Shown: positions 10,109 to 21,571, numbered from the stretch's first letter. The stretch: 64,000 nucleotides of DNA from Pectinophora gossypiella (GCF_024362695.1 NC_065407.1:1-64000); one strand, 5' to 3'. Numbers and translations are program-made. The notes: generated from the sequence alone by a model not told the origin.

Positions 10109-10589
10109 CTACCTACCGCGGAGGAAACGCGATGTTGCATACCTACGTGACGTGACATGTTCTAGGGTACCTACCTAGGTACTTCATCCGAAGGAATAAC
10201 AATTAAGGTAAGGCAAGAGTAGGGTTTTTATTGTTAATAAGTTAGGAACGTTTTAATAACTGGTAGGTAGGTACCGTGCGTGAAAAATCGTGGCAGTAGG
10301 TGTTCTACTTCAACAAACAACATTTTTAAACGTTGAACCACTACTAAGCATCTAAATACAAGAGAATGAAAACTCCTACCTAGATATCAACATCGTATCT
10401 CACACGCGTAACGTAGCCGCGCGTAAGTTTAGCGTCTGTGTGGCGCGTTGTTCGACTTACATTGCGGCACAGTAAAAATTGAAAATCTTAATTAAACATT
10501 TGCGACAAGAAAAACACCCACCATCGTTTTTAGTACAATAAAATAGGCGTTCCATTTTTTTTTTCGTTACGATGTCACTAACACCCTGT
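10109..10589 (-). repeat. Dispersed non-coding repeat, copy 1
   Basis: About 480 bp aligns by eye with 22,784-23,214, from CTACCTACCGCGGAGGA at the left to ACATTTGCGACAAGAAAAAC and CGTTACGATGTCACTAACAC at the right, with several indels between them. The right edge, read on minus, begins with the same 22 bp as the 8037 repeat. No ORF; a non-autonomous element of unknown class. Confidence 0.8.
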
Positions 10590-12307
10590 ATTGAGACTAA
10601 CGAGATACATATTTGTTCTAAACTTCATAAGCTTATCTCAAACGGTTATTTAGATATTAATGTCCAAAAATTCTCATTTTTATCATTGACTGACTGACTG
10701 ACTGACCTATAGATCAAAATTCTAACCCAGTTCCAGATGACCTAGAGAGTTAAAATTTGGCATGCAGATAGGTAGTTAGATGAATACAAAGGAAAAAATA
10801 TAAAACTGACAATTTTTAAATATTTAGATTCTATTATGAACGCTTAACTAAAATACCTAATGAAGAATGTTACTAAGTATGCCAAATCGCTTGAAATGAT
10901 GTCTCAGTAAAGTCTGTACGTATACAAATGCACTGGTTTTTGTTGTAGTCAATAATACTTAGAAGTTTTGATTTTATAGGCACTCAAAGTTTCGAAAAAT
11001 ACCGAGTCCCGCTAACAGTCACGTGACCGCTTGTGACGTCACAACGCGCCGCGCGAGCCGCGGCCCGCATAGTAGGTTTAAGTCGCCAGCACTTATAGTA
11101 GTAGCTTGCGCAGTATTTTGTTGTTTTCGTCCTAAAAAAAAAATAGTAAATATTATTCGATTAATAAAATGGATAAAGGATTCGAAAAAGGGCAATCGGA
11201 TAATCTACCTGAATTACCTATATGGATGAATGGTTGCGCATTATTTGTCAACAAATAGTGATTTTGTTGCCGCCGAAACGCGAGGAATAAAAATGCAATT
11301 GTGAGTGAACTTTCCGTGCTACTACTTATGCTTAATAGTTTATTCTAAATTGTTTTATCAAAACAAAATAAACACAGACAACCGCCATCTAGCGGAAACC
11401 TATTGTAACAATTTAGTGGCTAGCTGGCTGCGTCCATATTTTTTATGATAGGAAATTGTAAAGTAGTAACCAAAAGAACCAACAGATGGCGCTGTTAACC
11501 AACGCCAAATAAATAGAGATACAAAATGGAGTAAACGACAAAGGACGCATTTTATTTTCCCGCTCTCTAATATTAGATTCTATCGGCCGATAGTTTGGTC
11601 GGGCTTATAATCAGTATGAAGATGCATGCAAGTCTGCATACTACAACGATTTGGTATCGGCCGATAAATAAGTTTGATGGGATACTCAGTTGAGTATTAG
11701 TTTGAACGCAGTTGCGTTCAAACTGAACTATCAGCAAACTATCGGCCGACTGCTATATCAGTATGGAGCTTCTTGCAAGCGCGCACACCGACCGATTGTT
11801 TAGTCGGCCGATGGTTCACTTCGCTCCGAGTTTTGGAGCCGGAAGGTCGTGCATTCTTTTTATTATGGCACTGTCTAGTAATTTTGAATGCATCGTGTAA
11901 AATTTTCCGTTTAATAATCTATCACTATAGATGGGATGCACCCAATACTCTCGGACTCTCTTCTTGATTTTTCTCCTCCGTTGTATGAGAGCAATTATAA
12001 TATTTCTGGACAATATTTTACTACGAGTAACTTTCATTATGCAACAGCTCTCTTCAACGGTAGCTTAAAAACTGAATATCGTCGGCCGACTGTTGCCTAG
12101 CTTAGGCATATCCGTTTTAGTAGGTAAGTATCTAGGTATACCTACTTACTTATTTACAATTAAGAGTAGGTACTTATACTCGGTTTACATATTATTAACT
12201 GGGATTAATTATTATTTTTATATTTAGCGCACATCAAATCAATAGTGTAAAATCATTATTATCTACTCATAAATAATGATAAAATAATACCTAAAAAAAG
12301 TAATGAT
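10590..12307. other. Non-coding; (TGAC)5, CRE palindrome, TCGGCCGA palindromes
   Basis: No gene seen. 10,687-10,706 is (TGAC)5 next to a phrase (AGTTAAAATTTGGCATGCAG) common in lepidopteran repeats. TGACGTCA lies at 11,034-11,041 beside a short GC-rich block. Between 11,580 and 12,090 the palindrome TCGGCCGA recurs, twice as TATCGGCCGATA, within what looks like a decayed repeat. Small ORFs at 11,023-11,229 and 11,773-12,037 lack coding character. Confidence 0.5.
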
Positions 12308-12523
12308 ATCCAATCAAAAACATAAATGTGAAATGACAGCCAAGTTCAATACAATGATAAATGCTTTGGTTGGTGACTTCAACGACAAAAGAAGTGAGAT
12401 CTAAATGGGTGCCAAGTTCAATGGTCAGTCCTGAATTTATTTATAAGTAACAGTATAACATAAAATATCTTTTTATAACATAAGATAATGTATTGTAGCC
12501 TAAGCTCTGTCTTGGCTAGTTTT
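12308..12523 (+). repeat. Left arm of a perfect 216-bp inverted repeat
   Basis: This arm is the reverse complement of 12,655-12,870, with no mismatch found on reading both arms through. The first bases are ATCCAATCAA, and the arm ends where TAGTTTT diverges. The two arms enclose a 131-bp AT-rich loop. Outside the arms the match continues only with small indels for about 10 bp. The structure would fold into a long hairpin if transcribed. Confidence 0.92.
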
Positions 12524-12654
12524 TATAAATCTACCAAAGAATTGTTATGTTCGATCGTTAGTTTCTACCAACAATCCGAATTTTCGGAATTATAAAATAA
12601 GAACCGACAAATACTTGTAGTTTTAGAATTTGCGAAGGCTATAATTCATATATC

Positions 12655-12870
12655 AAAACTAGCCAAGACAGAGCTTAGGCTACAATACATTATCTTATGT
12701 TATAAAAAGATATTTTATGTTATACTGTTACTTATAAATAAATTCAGGACTGACCATTGAACTTGGCACCCATTTAGATCTCACTTCTTTTGTCGTTGAA
12801 GTCACCAACCAAAGCATTTATCATTGTATTGAACTTGGCTGTCATTTCACATTTATGTTTTTGATTGGAT
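12655..12870 (-). repeat. Right arm of a perfect 216-bp inverted repeat
   Basis: This is the partner of 12,308-12,523. Equal arm length without visible mismatch implies a recent inverted duplication, gene conversion between arms, or an assembly fold-back. It contains no ORF, so it is better described as a foldback or MITE-like element than a gene remnant. Confidence 0.92.
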
Positions 12871-13119
12871 GTATATTACGTCCTTCGGACGCCGATACTT
12901 TTCAGTAAAAATAAAAATGTTTTAAGAGTGTTCTGAGTAAAAACTTTATGACGAGTAATTTTATAAACAACGTAGGCTAGGAATAATAAAATTAGGAACA
13001 AAAATTTTATGAAAAAAACTATGAAAATTTTTATGAATAGTGGTGATTATGAAGAAAAAATGCTATGAAGAAAACATATAGGAAGAACAATTTTATGCGA
13101 GCCAATATAGACCTACTTT
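12871..13119. other. Non-coding spacer
   Basis: AT-rich DNA with several short degenerate repeats of the form TTTTATGAA or TATGAAGAA (about 12,940-13,090). No coding signal. Confidence 0.4.
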
Positions 13120-13213
13120 CTGGCCACAGATCTAACCTAACCTACACTTGTCTCTGTCTATGTAACTATGTTACCTACTGAATAAAGATATTTTTGAATT
13201 TGAATTTGAATTT
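13120..13213 (+). repeat. 3' end of a truncated non-LTR retrotransposon
   Basis: The stretch ends with an AATAAA signal near 13,181 and a short TTTGAA repeat (about 13,194-13,213). From known families this is the usual 3' tail of several insect LINEs. No coding sequence of the same element survives upstream. Its tail abuts the reverse transcriptase fragment that follows. Confidence 0.5.
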
Positions 13214-14119
13214 AATATCTATTTGTACGACATAACAGCTTGCTTCCAACATTCGGATGTTTTGATGTATGCTGACGATAAGAAAATATATATGCCTATC
13301 CGTTTTCCTGCGGATTGTGATAAATTGCAATAAGATCTCGGCAGACTTTCTGGATACTGCCGTAAAAATTTGCTTGATTTAAACGTTAATAAGTGCCAGA
13401 CAATTACATATACAAGAAAAAATAACGTTATACAGTATAATTACAAACTTAACGGTATTGTAATTCCAAGGGTTAATTTCATCCGAGATCTTGGCGTAAT
13501 GTTGGATATGAAATTTCTTTTCACAAGGCATTTCGATTATATATTATCTCACAGAAAGCGAATAAAATGTTGGGTTTTATTCACAGGTGTTCTAAGGCTT
13601 TCCATAAGGTTGATTCGCTTAAAATTTTGTACTTTGCATATGTCCGAAGTATTATGGAGTATGCGTCGCCGGTCTGGTCACCGTCGTATATAACTCATAA
13701 TGCTCAACTTGATTCGGTTCAGCGCAAGTTCACTAGAAGGTTATATTATCGCCTTAAGAAGAATGGTGACTATGATGAAAGGCTGTCCCACTTCTGTATG
13801 CACTCACTTGAAAACAGGCGAATAATTGCAGACATGAAGCTTCTGTACGACGTGGTAAATGCTCTGCTGGACTGCCCCGCGCTTACGGAGCGGATATTCT
13901 ACTGCACCTGGACTGGTCGCGTGAGGCGTAAACGTTCCCTATGCCCCGGCTCGTCTCGGACTATTTATGCCAAAAATTCAGTCATACATAGGATTATCTC
14001 GACATACGAGGAGAAATTTGCCTCTGCTAACATTTTCTTCCTAGCGAGAAATGAATTTGTAAAATTCGTAGTGAGACAGTTTCCTGTTTTTAATACTGGA
14101 TCAGATACAGAATCATAGC
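13214..14119 (+). pseudogene. Jockey-like non-LTR reverse transcriptase fragment
   Basis: This is the C-terminal half of a LINE reverse transcriptase, which would copy its own RNA at the insertion site. The YADD catalytic motif is encoded at 13,268-13,279 within FDVLMYADDKK, so the region begins only just upstream of the active site (5' truncated). An in-frame TAA follows at 13,331-13,333. A frameshift near 13,555-13,567 moves the rest into another frame, which runs to the stop at 14,118. That part holds the thumb-like MLGFIHRCSKAF and IMEYASPVWSP motifs typical of the jockey group. About 320 bp of AT-rich 3' sequence with an A-rich tail (to about 14,440) probably belongs to it. Non-functional. 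Confidence 0.85.
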
Positions 14120-14671
14120 AGAAGTATTTATTAATTTTCTAAAACTGTGACATCGACAGACACGCAAAACTTCAAACAATTACACGATGATTACACATAT
14201 TCACACAAACATTCACACTCACCAATTTGCAGCAGGTTTGTTTCTTTCTTTCTTTGCAGTTAAATGCTAGTTATTATTATAATTATTCTAATTAATCTTT
14301 ATATTTCACTTTCCGCTTTATAAAATTTAATTTGTCAAACTTTGTAATTGGCTAGTATAAGATTTTTAACATCGCAACTTTAATTAAGATTATTATAAGC
14401 TGTAAAGTTTGCAATAAACGATTAAATAAAAATAAAAATAAACATAATTATAAATCACAAAAGAGCCAATTATAGGTTTCTACAGATAGACTTCGGTATA
14501 TGTTGGTCATACATCAACAATAGATAGCAAAATAAACTAGGGACCTATACAAACATAACAAACACATTTCACGAAAAAGTCAACTAGTCGCCCACAACGT
14601 CCGGGGTAGAAATCTGCAAGCAGAAAAATGCCTGCGATCACGTAATTACAACGCGTGATACTCCCAACCAA
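14120..14671. other. LINE 3' untranslated remnant and spacer
   Basis: 14,120 to about 14,440 is probably the 3' UTR of the preceding LINE fragment, ending in an AAATAAAAATAAA-type tail. 14,441-14,671 is unassigned and has no ORF. Confidence 0.45.
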
Positions 14672-15290
14672 CTAATATCTTTTTGCCAATTTCCGCTTCA
14701 CTGATGGTATACTATGGTTTCTGCCTGCTCGCCATAGAAAATTGTCCTGTCTATAGTTTTTAGTTGCTAATGGTCGTGAAAATGGTGGATAAAGCCTTCG
14801 TGATCTAGTGGAAATGTTAAACAAAAGCTTACCTAACAGTTCCGGACAGTCAACAGTCCCATTGGTTATACTCAGCAAGTGCGATATATCCGCAATCTCA
14901 CGCCTCGCTTCAAGGAATAAGAGGTGATGCTGCTTGCATATGCGAATATAAGATGAAGAACAATATGGTTTCTTCAATTTAAAACATAAAAAAATTTTAA
15001 ACTTTTTTTTGTATCGATTCAATTCGATCAATATATTTCTGATATCTGGGATTCCATATTTGAGATGCGTACTCTAACTTTTTCTCCGCACAAAAGCACA
15101 GTAAAGTATTTTAAATGTTTTTGCGCGAGTAAAACAATAAGAAATACGCATAATGAAACCCAGAGCTTTAGTGACACTCTTCACTATATTGTCGATGTGC
15201 GAATCAAACATGAGTTTGGCGTCATGGATAACACCCAATTCCCTCATATCAGATCTCCTCACCAAGGTGTGTTCCTCCAAAGAGAAATGG
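14672..15290 (-). pseudogene. Second non-LTR reverse transcriptase fragment
   Basis: Two minus-strand frames join to give the end of another LINE reverse transcriptase. 15,280-15,074 encodes RELGVIHDAKLMFDSHIDNI and KALGFIMRIS, the region after the active site. 15,031-14,672 continues with LEARREIADISHLL and the C-terminal tail. A frameshift between 15,074 and 15,031 and loss of everything upstream (including YxDD) make it inactive. It faces the 13.2-14.1 kb fragment tail to tail. The LEARREIAD / LENRRIIAD correspondence suggests related but distinct lineages of the jockey group. Confidence 0.8.
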
Positions 15291-15414
15291 GTACTTAAAG
15301 AGAAGTTTGAAAAAAATAATAATGGGAAATACTAAAAAAAAATTAAATTGTAATAAATAAACATTAATTAAATTTGTCATCGTATGCAAATAAAGAATAT
15401 TCAATATTGAACGT

Positions 15415-15882
15415 TGTTAAGGCGCTGGAGTTTTGTATAATTATTAATAGAAATTGGTTTTATTTTTACTAAATAATTAGGCAGTGGCAGAAAGGGGAAA
15501 GGATTCAAAGGACTCACCTCGTGTATACGACAAAATCCAAATTGGGGAGGCCTCCCGTGGAATAAAGGTGGAAGTCCTATTCCACTAACACCACACACCA
15601 AATATCACTTCACTGTAGCTCTTTATTCACTGAAATTATGTAGTTTTCCCGATATTTTTGGGGAACTCGAAACGTGCGCGGACGCGGTCAATTAGCAACT
15701 GGTTTTGTTTTCTTCGCTTCCGGCCTTCCGGTGAGAAAGGGGTAAGGAGCGAGACAGGTAATAGATGCGCACATACGTGCGAAAGGGATGGGAATAGCCA
15801 CTGCCTATTAACTAGATTTAAGAGCATTATATTTTTTTGTTTCTTTTTACAGCTTTGGAATTTATAATATTTGGCCAAACCA
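15415..15882 (-). repeat. 3' LTR of BEL/Pao element 1
   Basis: It matches 21,594-22,061 over its whole 468 bp as far as I can read. On the minus strand it starts TGGTTTGGCC and ends CGCCTTAACA. A minus-strand AATAAA lies at about 15,621-15,630 (CTTTATTCAC on plus), a candidate poly(A) signal. Confidence 0.95.
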
Positions 15883-15894
15883 TGCCCCCCGGGT
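15883..15894 (-). promoter_or_regulatory. Polypurine tract of element 1
   Basis: Read on minus, a run of six G follows CCC and is followed by CA directly before the LTR. This is the expected place for the plus-strand priming site. It is short and only partly purine, so the assignment rests mainly on position. Confidence 0.5.
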
Positions 15895-16239
15895 TGACAG
15901 GACAAAGTCCTTCAATAAAACCCCCAAAATTACCTAATTTGCAAGTTTATTTTTTAGTGAGTTATTACTTATTAAGCTATTTGAAGTAGTTTAATTTAAA
16001 TTATATTTTGTCCTAATTTAACAATTATTTATTTTATTGTTTATTCATAATTTATAAAATGAACTTGTTGTCTTTAATACGGGTTTTAAGTTAGGTATTG
16101 AACTATTGTTTACTTTACAGTTTATATTAGTTAAATTTATTTTATTTTTATCAAAGATGTATAATTAGAGTTTATTGATACTAATGAAGATAATATTATT
16201 TTATTTACTTCTAAGAATAATTAAGCGGACTGTATAAAA
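15895..16239 (-). other. 3' untranslated region of element 1
   Basis: About 345 bp of very AT-rich DNA between the gag-pol stop and the polypurine tract. No ORF or second gene (for example envelope) is present, as is usual for BEL/Pao elements. Confidence 0.7.
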
Positions 16240-19200
16240 TTATTGATTAGGGAGTGGAAAAACCTTCACAGTTGGTCGACGATAGATTCCAGATTTAGTC
16301 TGGACATCCACAACTCTGACTATGCCATCTTTTCCGGGAAACGTTTGTTTAATAACGCCTAGAGGCCAATCCAACGGAGCACTATTGTCAGACTTAAGAA
16401 GCACTACGGTACCCGTTTGAATAGGTTTTCCAGGTTTCAACCATTTATTACGAACTTGTAAGGTGTTAAGATATTCAATCTTCCACCTTTTCCAAAAGGA
16501 TTGAACCATACAGTCAACTATACGTTTCCTTTGGAGCAGAGTGACCTTCTGATTTGACAAGTCTTCCACCGGGAGTGACTTTAATGGAGTCATTACCAAA
16601 AAATGTGATGGAGTTAAAGCCAACGGTTCGGCAGGATCACTACTTAACACGGTTAGAGGACGAGAGTTTAGAATCGCTTCGATTTGGACGAGTAAAGTCG
16701 TCATTTCCTCGAAGGTAAGCAACTGATTGCCAACTACTCTGGCTAAGTGAGATTTAACGCTTTTGACATTACTCTCCCATAGCCCTCCGAAGTGAGGTGC
16801 CGACGCTGGATTAAACTTCCATTCAATGCGATGTTCGCGCAACTCATTGGCAAATTTATCCTTATATTCCTCCGATTCGAGCAATGAAAAAACTTCATTA
16901 AGGTGTGTTTTCGCGCCAATAAAATTGGTGCCACAATCTGAATACATTACCGAGACCGGGCCACGGCGAGACAAAAAACGTTTAAACGCATTCATGAAGC
17001 AGTCAGTGCTCAGGTCAGGAGACAATTCAATATGTACTGCCTTAGTAACAAGGCATATAAATAAGCAAATATAAGCCTTCTGGCTGCGCACACCACGACG
17101 ACGAAACGGCAAAACCTGCAATGGTCCGGCGTAATCCACTCCGGTGTGACAGAATGCTTTCGCTTCCTGTACCCTACAGGCCGGCAAACTTGCCATCAAG
17201 GGGTGATCGTTTCGCGGTTTCACTTTGAAACAGACATTACACTGTTGCACACGTTTACGCACTATATTTCGCGCAGCTAGAATCCAGTATTTTTGCCTTA
17301 ATAAAGACATAAGCAACTGGGGACCAGCGTGCAAGTATTTCCGGTGATAATGATCAATGATAAGATCAACAATGCGATCTTTGCGAGGGAGCATTATTGG
17401 ATGCTGACTATTATAGTTCAGATCCGCATTAGTAAGTCTCCCGCCGACACGCAATACTCTATCTTCAAGGAAAGCATTAAGCTTCATAAGCGCAGGTGTC
17501 ATTTTGTCTCCCGACTGAGCACTAACTATGTCATTGCGAAAGTGTGCCGATTGAAGGTCTCTTAACACTGTCAATTCAGCTTGCTCTAAATGAGATACTT
17601 CAAACTTATTCGGCAACTTCTTAACGAAGCGGAGAACATACACCACAATCCGCAGTAACTTGGGCCATGAAGAGACGCGTGCTGCGAGTTCGCCGAAGAC
17701 ACGAGGCGACGTGTGACAGTCTAATGGTGCGGTAGTGACTAATACATTAGGTTTCATTTCAGGTGCTTCTTCGACAGACGCGGGATCGAAGGGGTGAACC
17801 GGCCATTCAGCGAGTGATAAATAACAAAACTGCGGCCCTGCGAACCACAATGGATGCACGACCAATTGCGCAGGGGTTAAACCTCTCGACAGGCAATCAG
17901 CGGGGTTATCTTTCCCCGGTATGTGATGAAAGCAACAGGGATCTAACTTGTCGTGAATTTGTGCTACTCTATTCGCCACGAAAGTATGCCAACGCGTGGG
18001 GGACGAGTGAATCCACGCGAGCGCCACGGTACTATCAGTAAACGCAAATATATTATCAATCTTACAGCGTGAAGAGTAAGTATCAATAACTACACGCATT
18101 AATTTTGCCAATATGACGTTCGCACACAACTCCATCCTAGCGAGGGTAATGACAGTTTTAGACGGTGCCACCTTGGATTTCGCGCACACTAGATTAACTG
18201 CTGTACGATTCGTATCCGGGAAATAGACATGTAAGTACACTACGCCTCCGTAGGCATTTTCCGAGGCGTCAGCAAAACCTAGCACGGATACTATGGCACC
18301 ATCATTAACACCTACGTGCCGAGGTAATCTAACAGACTCGAGAAACGGTAATTCGGCTTCAAACTGTTGCCATAAAGACATAATCTTCGGGGGTGGAGTC
18401 TCATCCCAATCGACATTGGCTTGCCACAGTGATTTTAAAATTAATTTAGCGAGCAGTATAACCGGCGCCACCAATCCTACCAAGTCCCATAATCGAGCAA
18501 TAGTGGATAGAATATTGCGCTTGGTGCACACGCGCGGCTCCGTATTAACACTGAACGTGAAGACGTCATCGGCCGGTACCCAATGGAGTCCTAGAATTTT
18601 GAGCTGACTCTCCGGACTGAACTCGACCGCCTCCGAGACGCGATGCGAGACCGGGATGCTCTCTAGTACCTCGGGTGAGTTACTCGAAAACTTGACCAAG
18701 TCGAACCCTCCAGCCGCAAACAAGTCGATCAGCTGATTCGAGAGTTCAACGCCCTCAGCTACTGAGGAACAGCTAGTGGCTAAGTCGTCCATATAAATGT
18801 CCGCCTTAGCGACAGCTGCAGCCGCGGGAAAGCGCTCAAGTTCATCCTCGGCGAGTCGACGCACTGTGCGTATTGCCAAATAAGGACTACAGCATAACCC
18901 GAAGGGAACACGTGTCATTTCGAACACGGTAATGGGCTCATTGGGATCAAACCGATATAATAAACGCTGGAAGCGCCTGTCGTCGTTGTCGACTAAAATG
19001 CGCAAATACATTTGACGGATATCGGCACTTAACGCGATGGCGTGCAAGCGAAATTTAAGTAATATCTGAAATAAATCGTTTTGCAGGTTAGGGCCCGTAT
19101 ATAAAACGTCATTTAACGACTTTCCTGACGTAGTAGGATTACTAGCATTTAGCACTACTCGTAATTTGGTAGTACTCTTATCTGTGCGCACTACGCCGTG

Positions 19201-21546
19201 GTGGGGTATAACGTACTGATTATTACCGGAATTAACCTCCGCGACAGTACCAACCGGTTGGATATAATTTTTCTGTAAGTATTCCACAAATACGTTATCA
19301 TATTCCTGTTTAACAGTATTATTTAATGATAACTTCCGTTCTAATGCCAAATACCTACGCTCAGCTGTCGGCATCGAGATACCAAGGACAGACGGGTCTT
19401 CACGGAAAGGCAGCGAAACAATATAACGCCCGTTACTATCGCGGCGTGTAGTATCGCAATAATAATTTTCGCATTTTTGCTCTTCCATCGTGAGTATATT
19501 AGGTGCATTAGGCACTTCCTCTAATTCGAAAAAACGATTCATGCGAGTTTCGAATGGCTCATCCACAGTACAACAAAGCGCGCGAGCGGCATTTTGAACG
19601 ATTTCTTCAGTGGGGGCCCGACCAATTATTACGTAACCTAATGAGGTTTCAATCGCGACGGGCTCATCATCGGCGCGGGAGACCCTATTTTGCCCCAGAA
19701 TACGGGAGAATACAACCGAGCCTAGAATCAGGTCTATTTTAGCGGGAGTGAAATAGTCACTGTCCGCGAGATCAAGATTATTTAAGTAATTTAAGCGCGC
19801 GACGTCTATCTTAGCGGTTGGTAATTCGCTCGTGATACAATCTACCACTAACGGCTTAATATTTAACCTGACCGACTCATCAAAGCGAGATTGAATATCT
19901 AGACAGGTAACACCTTCAATAAGATTAGGTATGTCACCTACACCCGAGATATATTTAGTCTGCGGTTCATACAATTTTAAATTCAAACGCTTACAACATT
20001 CAGTTGTAATCAAATCGCGTTGCGAACCACTATCTAATAGCGCGCGTAACGTAAACAATCTTCCGTCGTCATTTCTTACGGAACATTGAATAGTACCGAG
20101 AAGGACGCAGGATGTATTCTCACTATTCCGGGGGCGCGGGCGGTCGCGCGGGCGGGTATCGCTTCGGTCAAGCTCGCACGCGTCGAGTGCACACATCGTC
20201 ACAGGGCCGAACTCGGGAGCCGGAGTTGTGTGGGTCGTTTCCGTTACGTTAGCAACAATAGATGTTTTATTAAAATGAAGTAAACTGTGGTGACTTTTGC
20301 CACATTCAGAGCAACGACATGAATTATCACATTTTAAAATCGTGTGAAGGTGACTCAAGCAATTTACACATGATTTATTAGCCTTTACTATTTTGTATCG
20401 CTCATTAGGAGTCATCAAAAGGAACTTTTGACATTTTGTCAAATCAGAATGATCACTCCGTCCACATGACGGGCACTTAGATTGCTCAGACACATTAACA
20501 AACGTCTTAACGCTATTCGAACGGGTAGCGGATCCTGCCGATGACTGTGTGGGGGGTCTACGTACCTGAGTACTGCCCGCTTTCGTACTTGAAGAAGAAA
20601 ATGTAACTGAATGCGCGCGCTGCATGATACGCGAGTGTTCCCGAACAAAAACAATGAAATCGGTACACGTTGGAGCGGTCTTATTAGTATGACATTTAAG
20701 TTCATATTCCTTTACCACTTCCAATCCGACTTTTTTGCACGCAATATAAATAAACAAGAAATCCTCCAAATTATCGAGTTTTAATTGTTTCAATGCGGAA
20801 TATATAGATGAGAATTTATCTATGAACTCCTCAATGTGCGCGGGCGTGTATTCCTTCAAGTTAGGTAAATTAAATAACTTATCCAAGTACGAAGCGGCCA
20901 GTACGCGCTTGTCATTGTATTTAGCGACCAATGCTTTCCATATTATAGGGTAATTATCGGCGGTAGGCAAAGCACCTTCACAAATACCTAAAGCCTTGCC
21001 CTTCAAAGTCCCCATTAAATAGTGAATTTTCTCCCCATCGGAAAGATCCGGGTTTTCGTGTATTAACACTTTAAAAGTTTCATAATAAATCGGCCACGAG
21101 TCGCTATTCCCGTCAAACGAACATAATTCTATTGTAGGCAATCTGCGTGAAGGTTTTTTCACTACGGATTTACTCTCATCGACGCGGCTCGTACTTTGAG
21201 TCATTTGCGATAATTGATGAATTTTGTATTTAATCCGCGTGTATAACTGTTCAAACGCAATTAATGAACTATAGTTCGGTACAGGACCGTCCGTCAATGA
21301 TATTTGCATTTGATTACGTTCTTCAATCGCGTTATTAAAGTCAGTCCGAAGTAAATCTACAGTGAAGGAATCGGCTAAGAAATTATCTATTTTAACCTCA
21401 TCTTGGCCAATATGTGCCATTGAATCGTGAATGGTTTGTATTCGGCCATAGATCGCGCTTAATTTATTTTGTATTTTTTGTAAGCGGAGATCGGAAATTT
21501 TCGCCTCGTCCGGCATTTTGGAACAATGTGGCGGAAACACTATCAC
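16240..21546 (-). CDS. BEL/Pao gag-pol polyprotein, intact
   Basis: A 1768-residue polyprotein that would package, process, reverse-transcribe and integrate the element. In order: a gag-like DUF1759 region (about 135-300); three Cys/His knuckles (about 358-425); retroviral-type aspartic protease with DSG at 505-507; reverse transcriptase with YMDD at 918-921; a Pao-type region (about 980-1090); RNase H (FADAS, RMELCA, TDSTVALAWI, about 1090-1200); integrase zinc-binding HHCC (about 1400-1445); integrase core with D1471, D1537 and E1591; and a C-terminal DUF5641 domain (about 1680-1768). Length and order fit the family. The first ATG lies 47 bp from the 5' LTR, and a second at residue 11 is an alternative start. 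No stop or frameshift is seen and the catalytic residues are present, so it is probably functional. Confidence 0.95.
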   Translation of the reverse strand: MIVFPPHCSKMPDEAKISDLRLQKIQNKLSAIYGRIQTIHDSMAHIGQDEVKIDNFLADSFTVDLLRTDFNNAIEERNQMQISLTDGPVPNYSSLIAFEQLYTRIKYKIHQLSQMTQSTSRVDESKSVVKKPSRRLPTIELCSFDGNSDSWPIYYETFKVLIHENPDLSDGEKIHYLMGTLKGKALGICEGALPTADNYPIIWKALVAKYNDKRVLAASYLDKLFNLPNLKEYTPAHIEEFIDKFSSIYSALKQLKLDNLEDFLFIYIACKKVGLEVVKEYELKCHTNKTAPTCTDFIVFVREHSRIMQRAHSVTFSSSSTKAGSTQVRRPPTQSSAGSATRSNSVKTFVNVSEQSKCPSCGRSDHSDLTKCQKFLLMTPNERYKIVKANKSCVNCLSHLHTILKCDNSCRCSECGKSHHSLLHFNKTSIVANVTETTHTTPAPEFGPVTMCALDACELDRSDTRPRDRPRPRNSENTSCVLLGTIQCSVRNDDGRLFTLRALLDSGSQRDLITTECCKRLNLKLYEPQTKYISGVGDIPNLIEGVTCLDIQSRFDESVRLNIKPLVVDCITSELPTAKIDVARLNYLNNLDLADSDYFTPAKIDLILGSVVFSRILGQNRVSRADDEPVAIETSLGYVIIGRAPTEEIVQNAARALCCTVDEPFETRMNRFFELEEVPNAPNILTMEEQKCENYYCDTTRRDSNGRYIVSLPFREDPSVLGISMPTAERRYLALERKLSLNNTVKQEYDNVFVEYLQKNYIQPVGTVAEVNSGNNQYVIPHHGVVRTDKSTTKLRVVLNASNPTTSGKSLNDVLYTGPNLQNDLFQILLKFRLHAIALSADIRQMYLRILVDNDDRRFQRLLYRFDPNEPITVFEMTRVPFGLCCSPYLAIRTVRRLAEDELERFPAAAAVAKADIYMDDLATSCSSVAEGVELSNQLIDLFAAGGFDLVKFSSNSPEVLESIPVSHRVSEAVEFSPESQLKILGLHWVPADDVFTFSVNTEPRVCTKRNILSTIARLWDLVGLVAPVILLAKLILKSLWQANVDWDETPPPKIMSLWQQFEAELPFLESVRLPRHVGVNDGAIVSVLGFADASENAYGGVVYLHVYFPDTNRTAVNLVCAKSKVAPSKTVITLARMELCANVILAKLMRVVIDTYSSRCKIDNIFAFTDSTVALAWIHSSPTRWHTFVANRVAQIHDKLDPCCFHHIPGKDNPADCLSRGLTPAQLVVHPLWFAGPQFCYLSLAEWPVHPFDPASVEEAPEMKPNVLVTTAPLDCHTSPRVFGELAARVSSWPKLLRIVVYVLRFVKKLPNKFEVSHLEQAELTVLRDLQSAHFRNDIVSAQSGDKMTPALMKLNAFLEDRVLRVGGRLTNADLNYNSQHPIMLPRKDRIVDLIIDHYHRKYLHAGPQLLMSLLRQKYWILAARNIVRKRVQQCNVCFKVKPRNDHPLMASLPACRVQEAKAFCHTGVDYAGPLQVLPFRRRGVRSQKAYICLFICLVTKAVHIELSPDLSTDCFMNAFKRFLSRRGPVSVMYSDCGTNFIGAKTHLNEVFSLLESEEYKDKFANELREHRIEWKFNPASAPHFGGLWESNVKSVKSHLARVVGNQLLTFEEMTTLLVQIEAILNSRPLTVLSSDPAEPLALTPSHFLVMTPLKSLPVEDLSNQKVTLLQRKRIVDCMVQSFWKRWKIEYLNTLQVRNKWLKPGKPIQTGTVVLLKSDNSAPLDWPLGVIKQTFPGKDGIVRVVDVQTKSGIYRRPTVKVFPLPNQ

Positions 21547-21571
21547 CGAAATCTAAATTAATCTTATAGAA

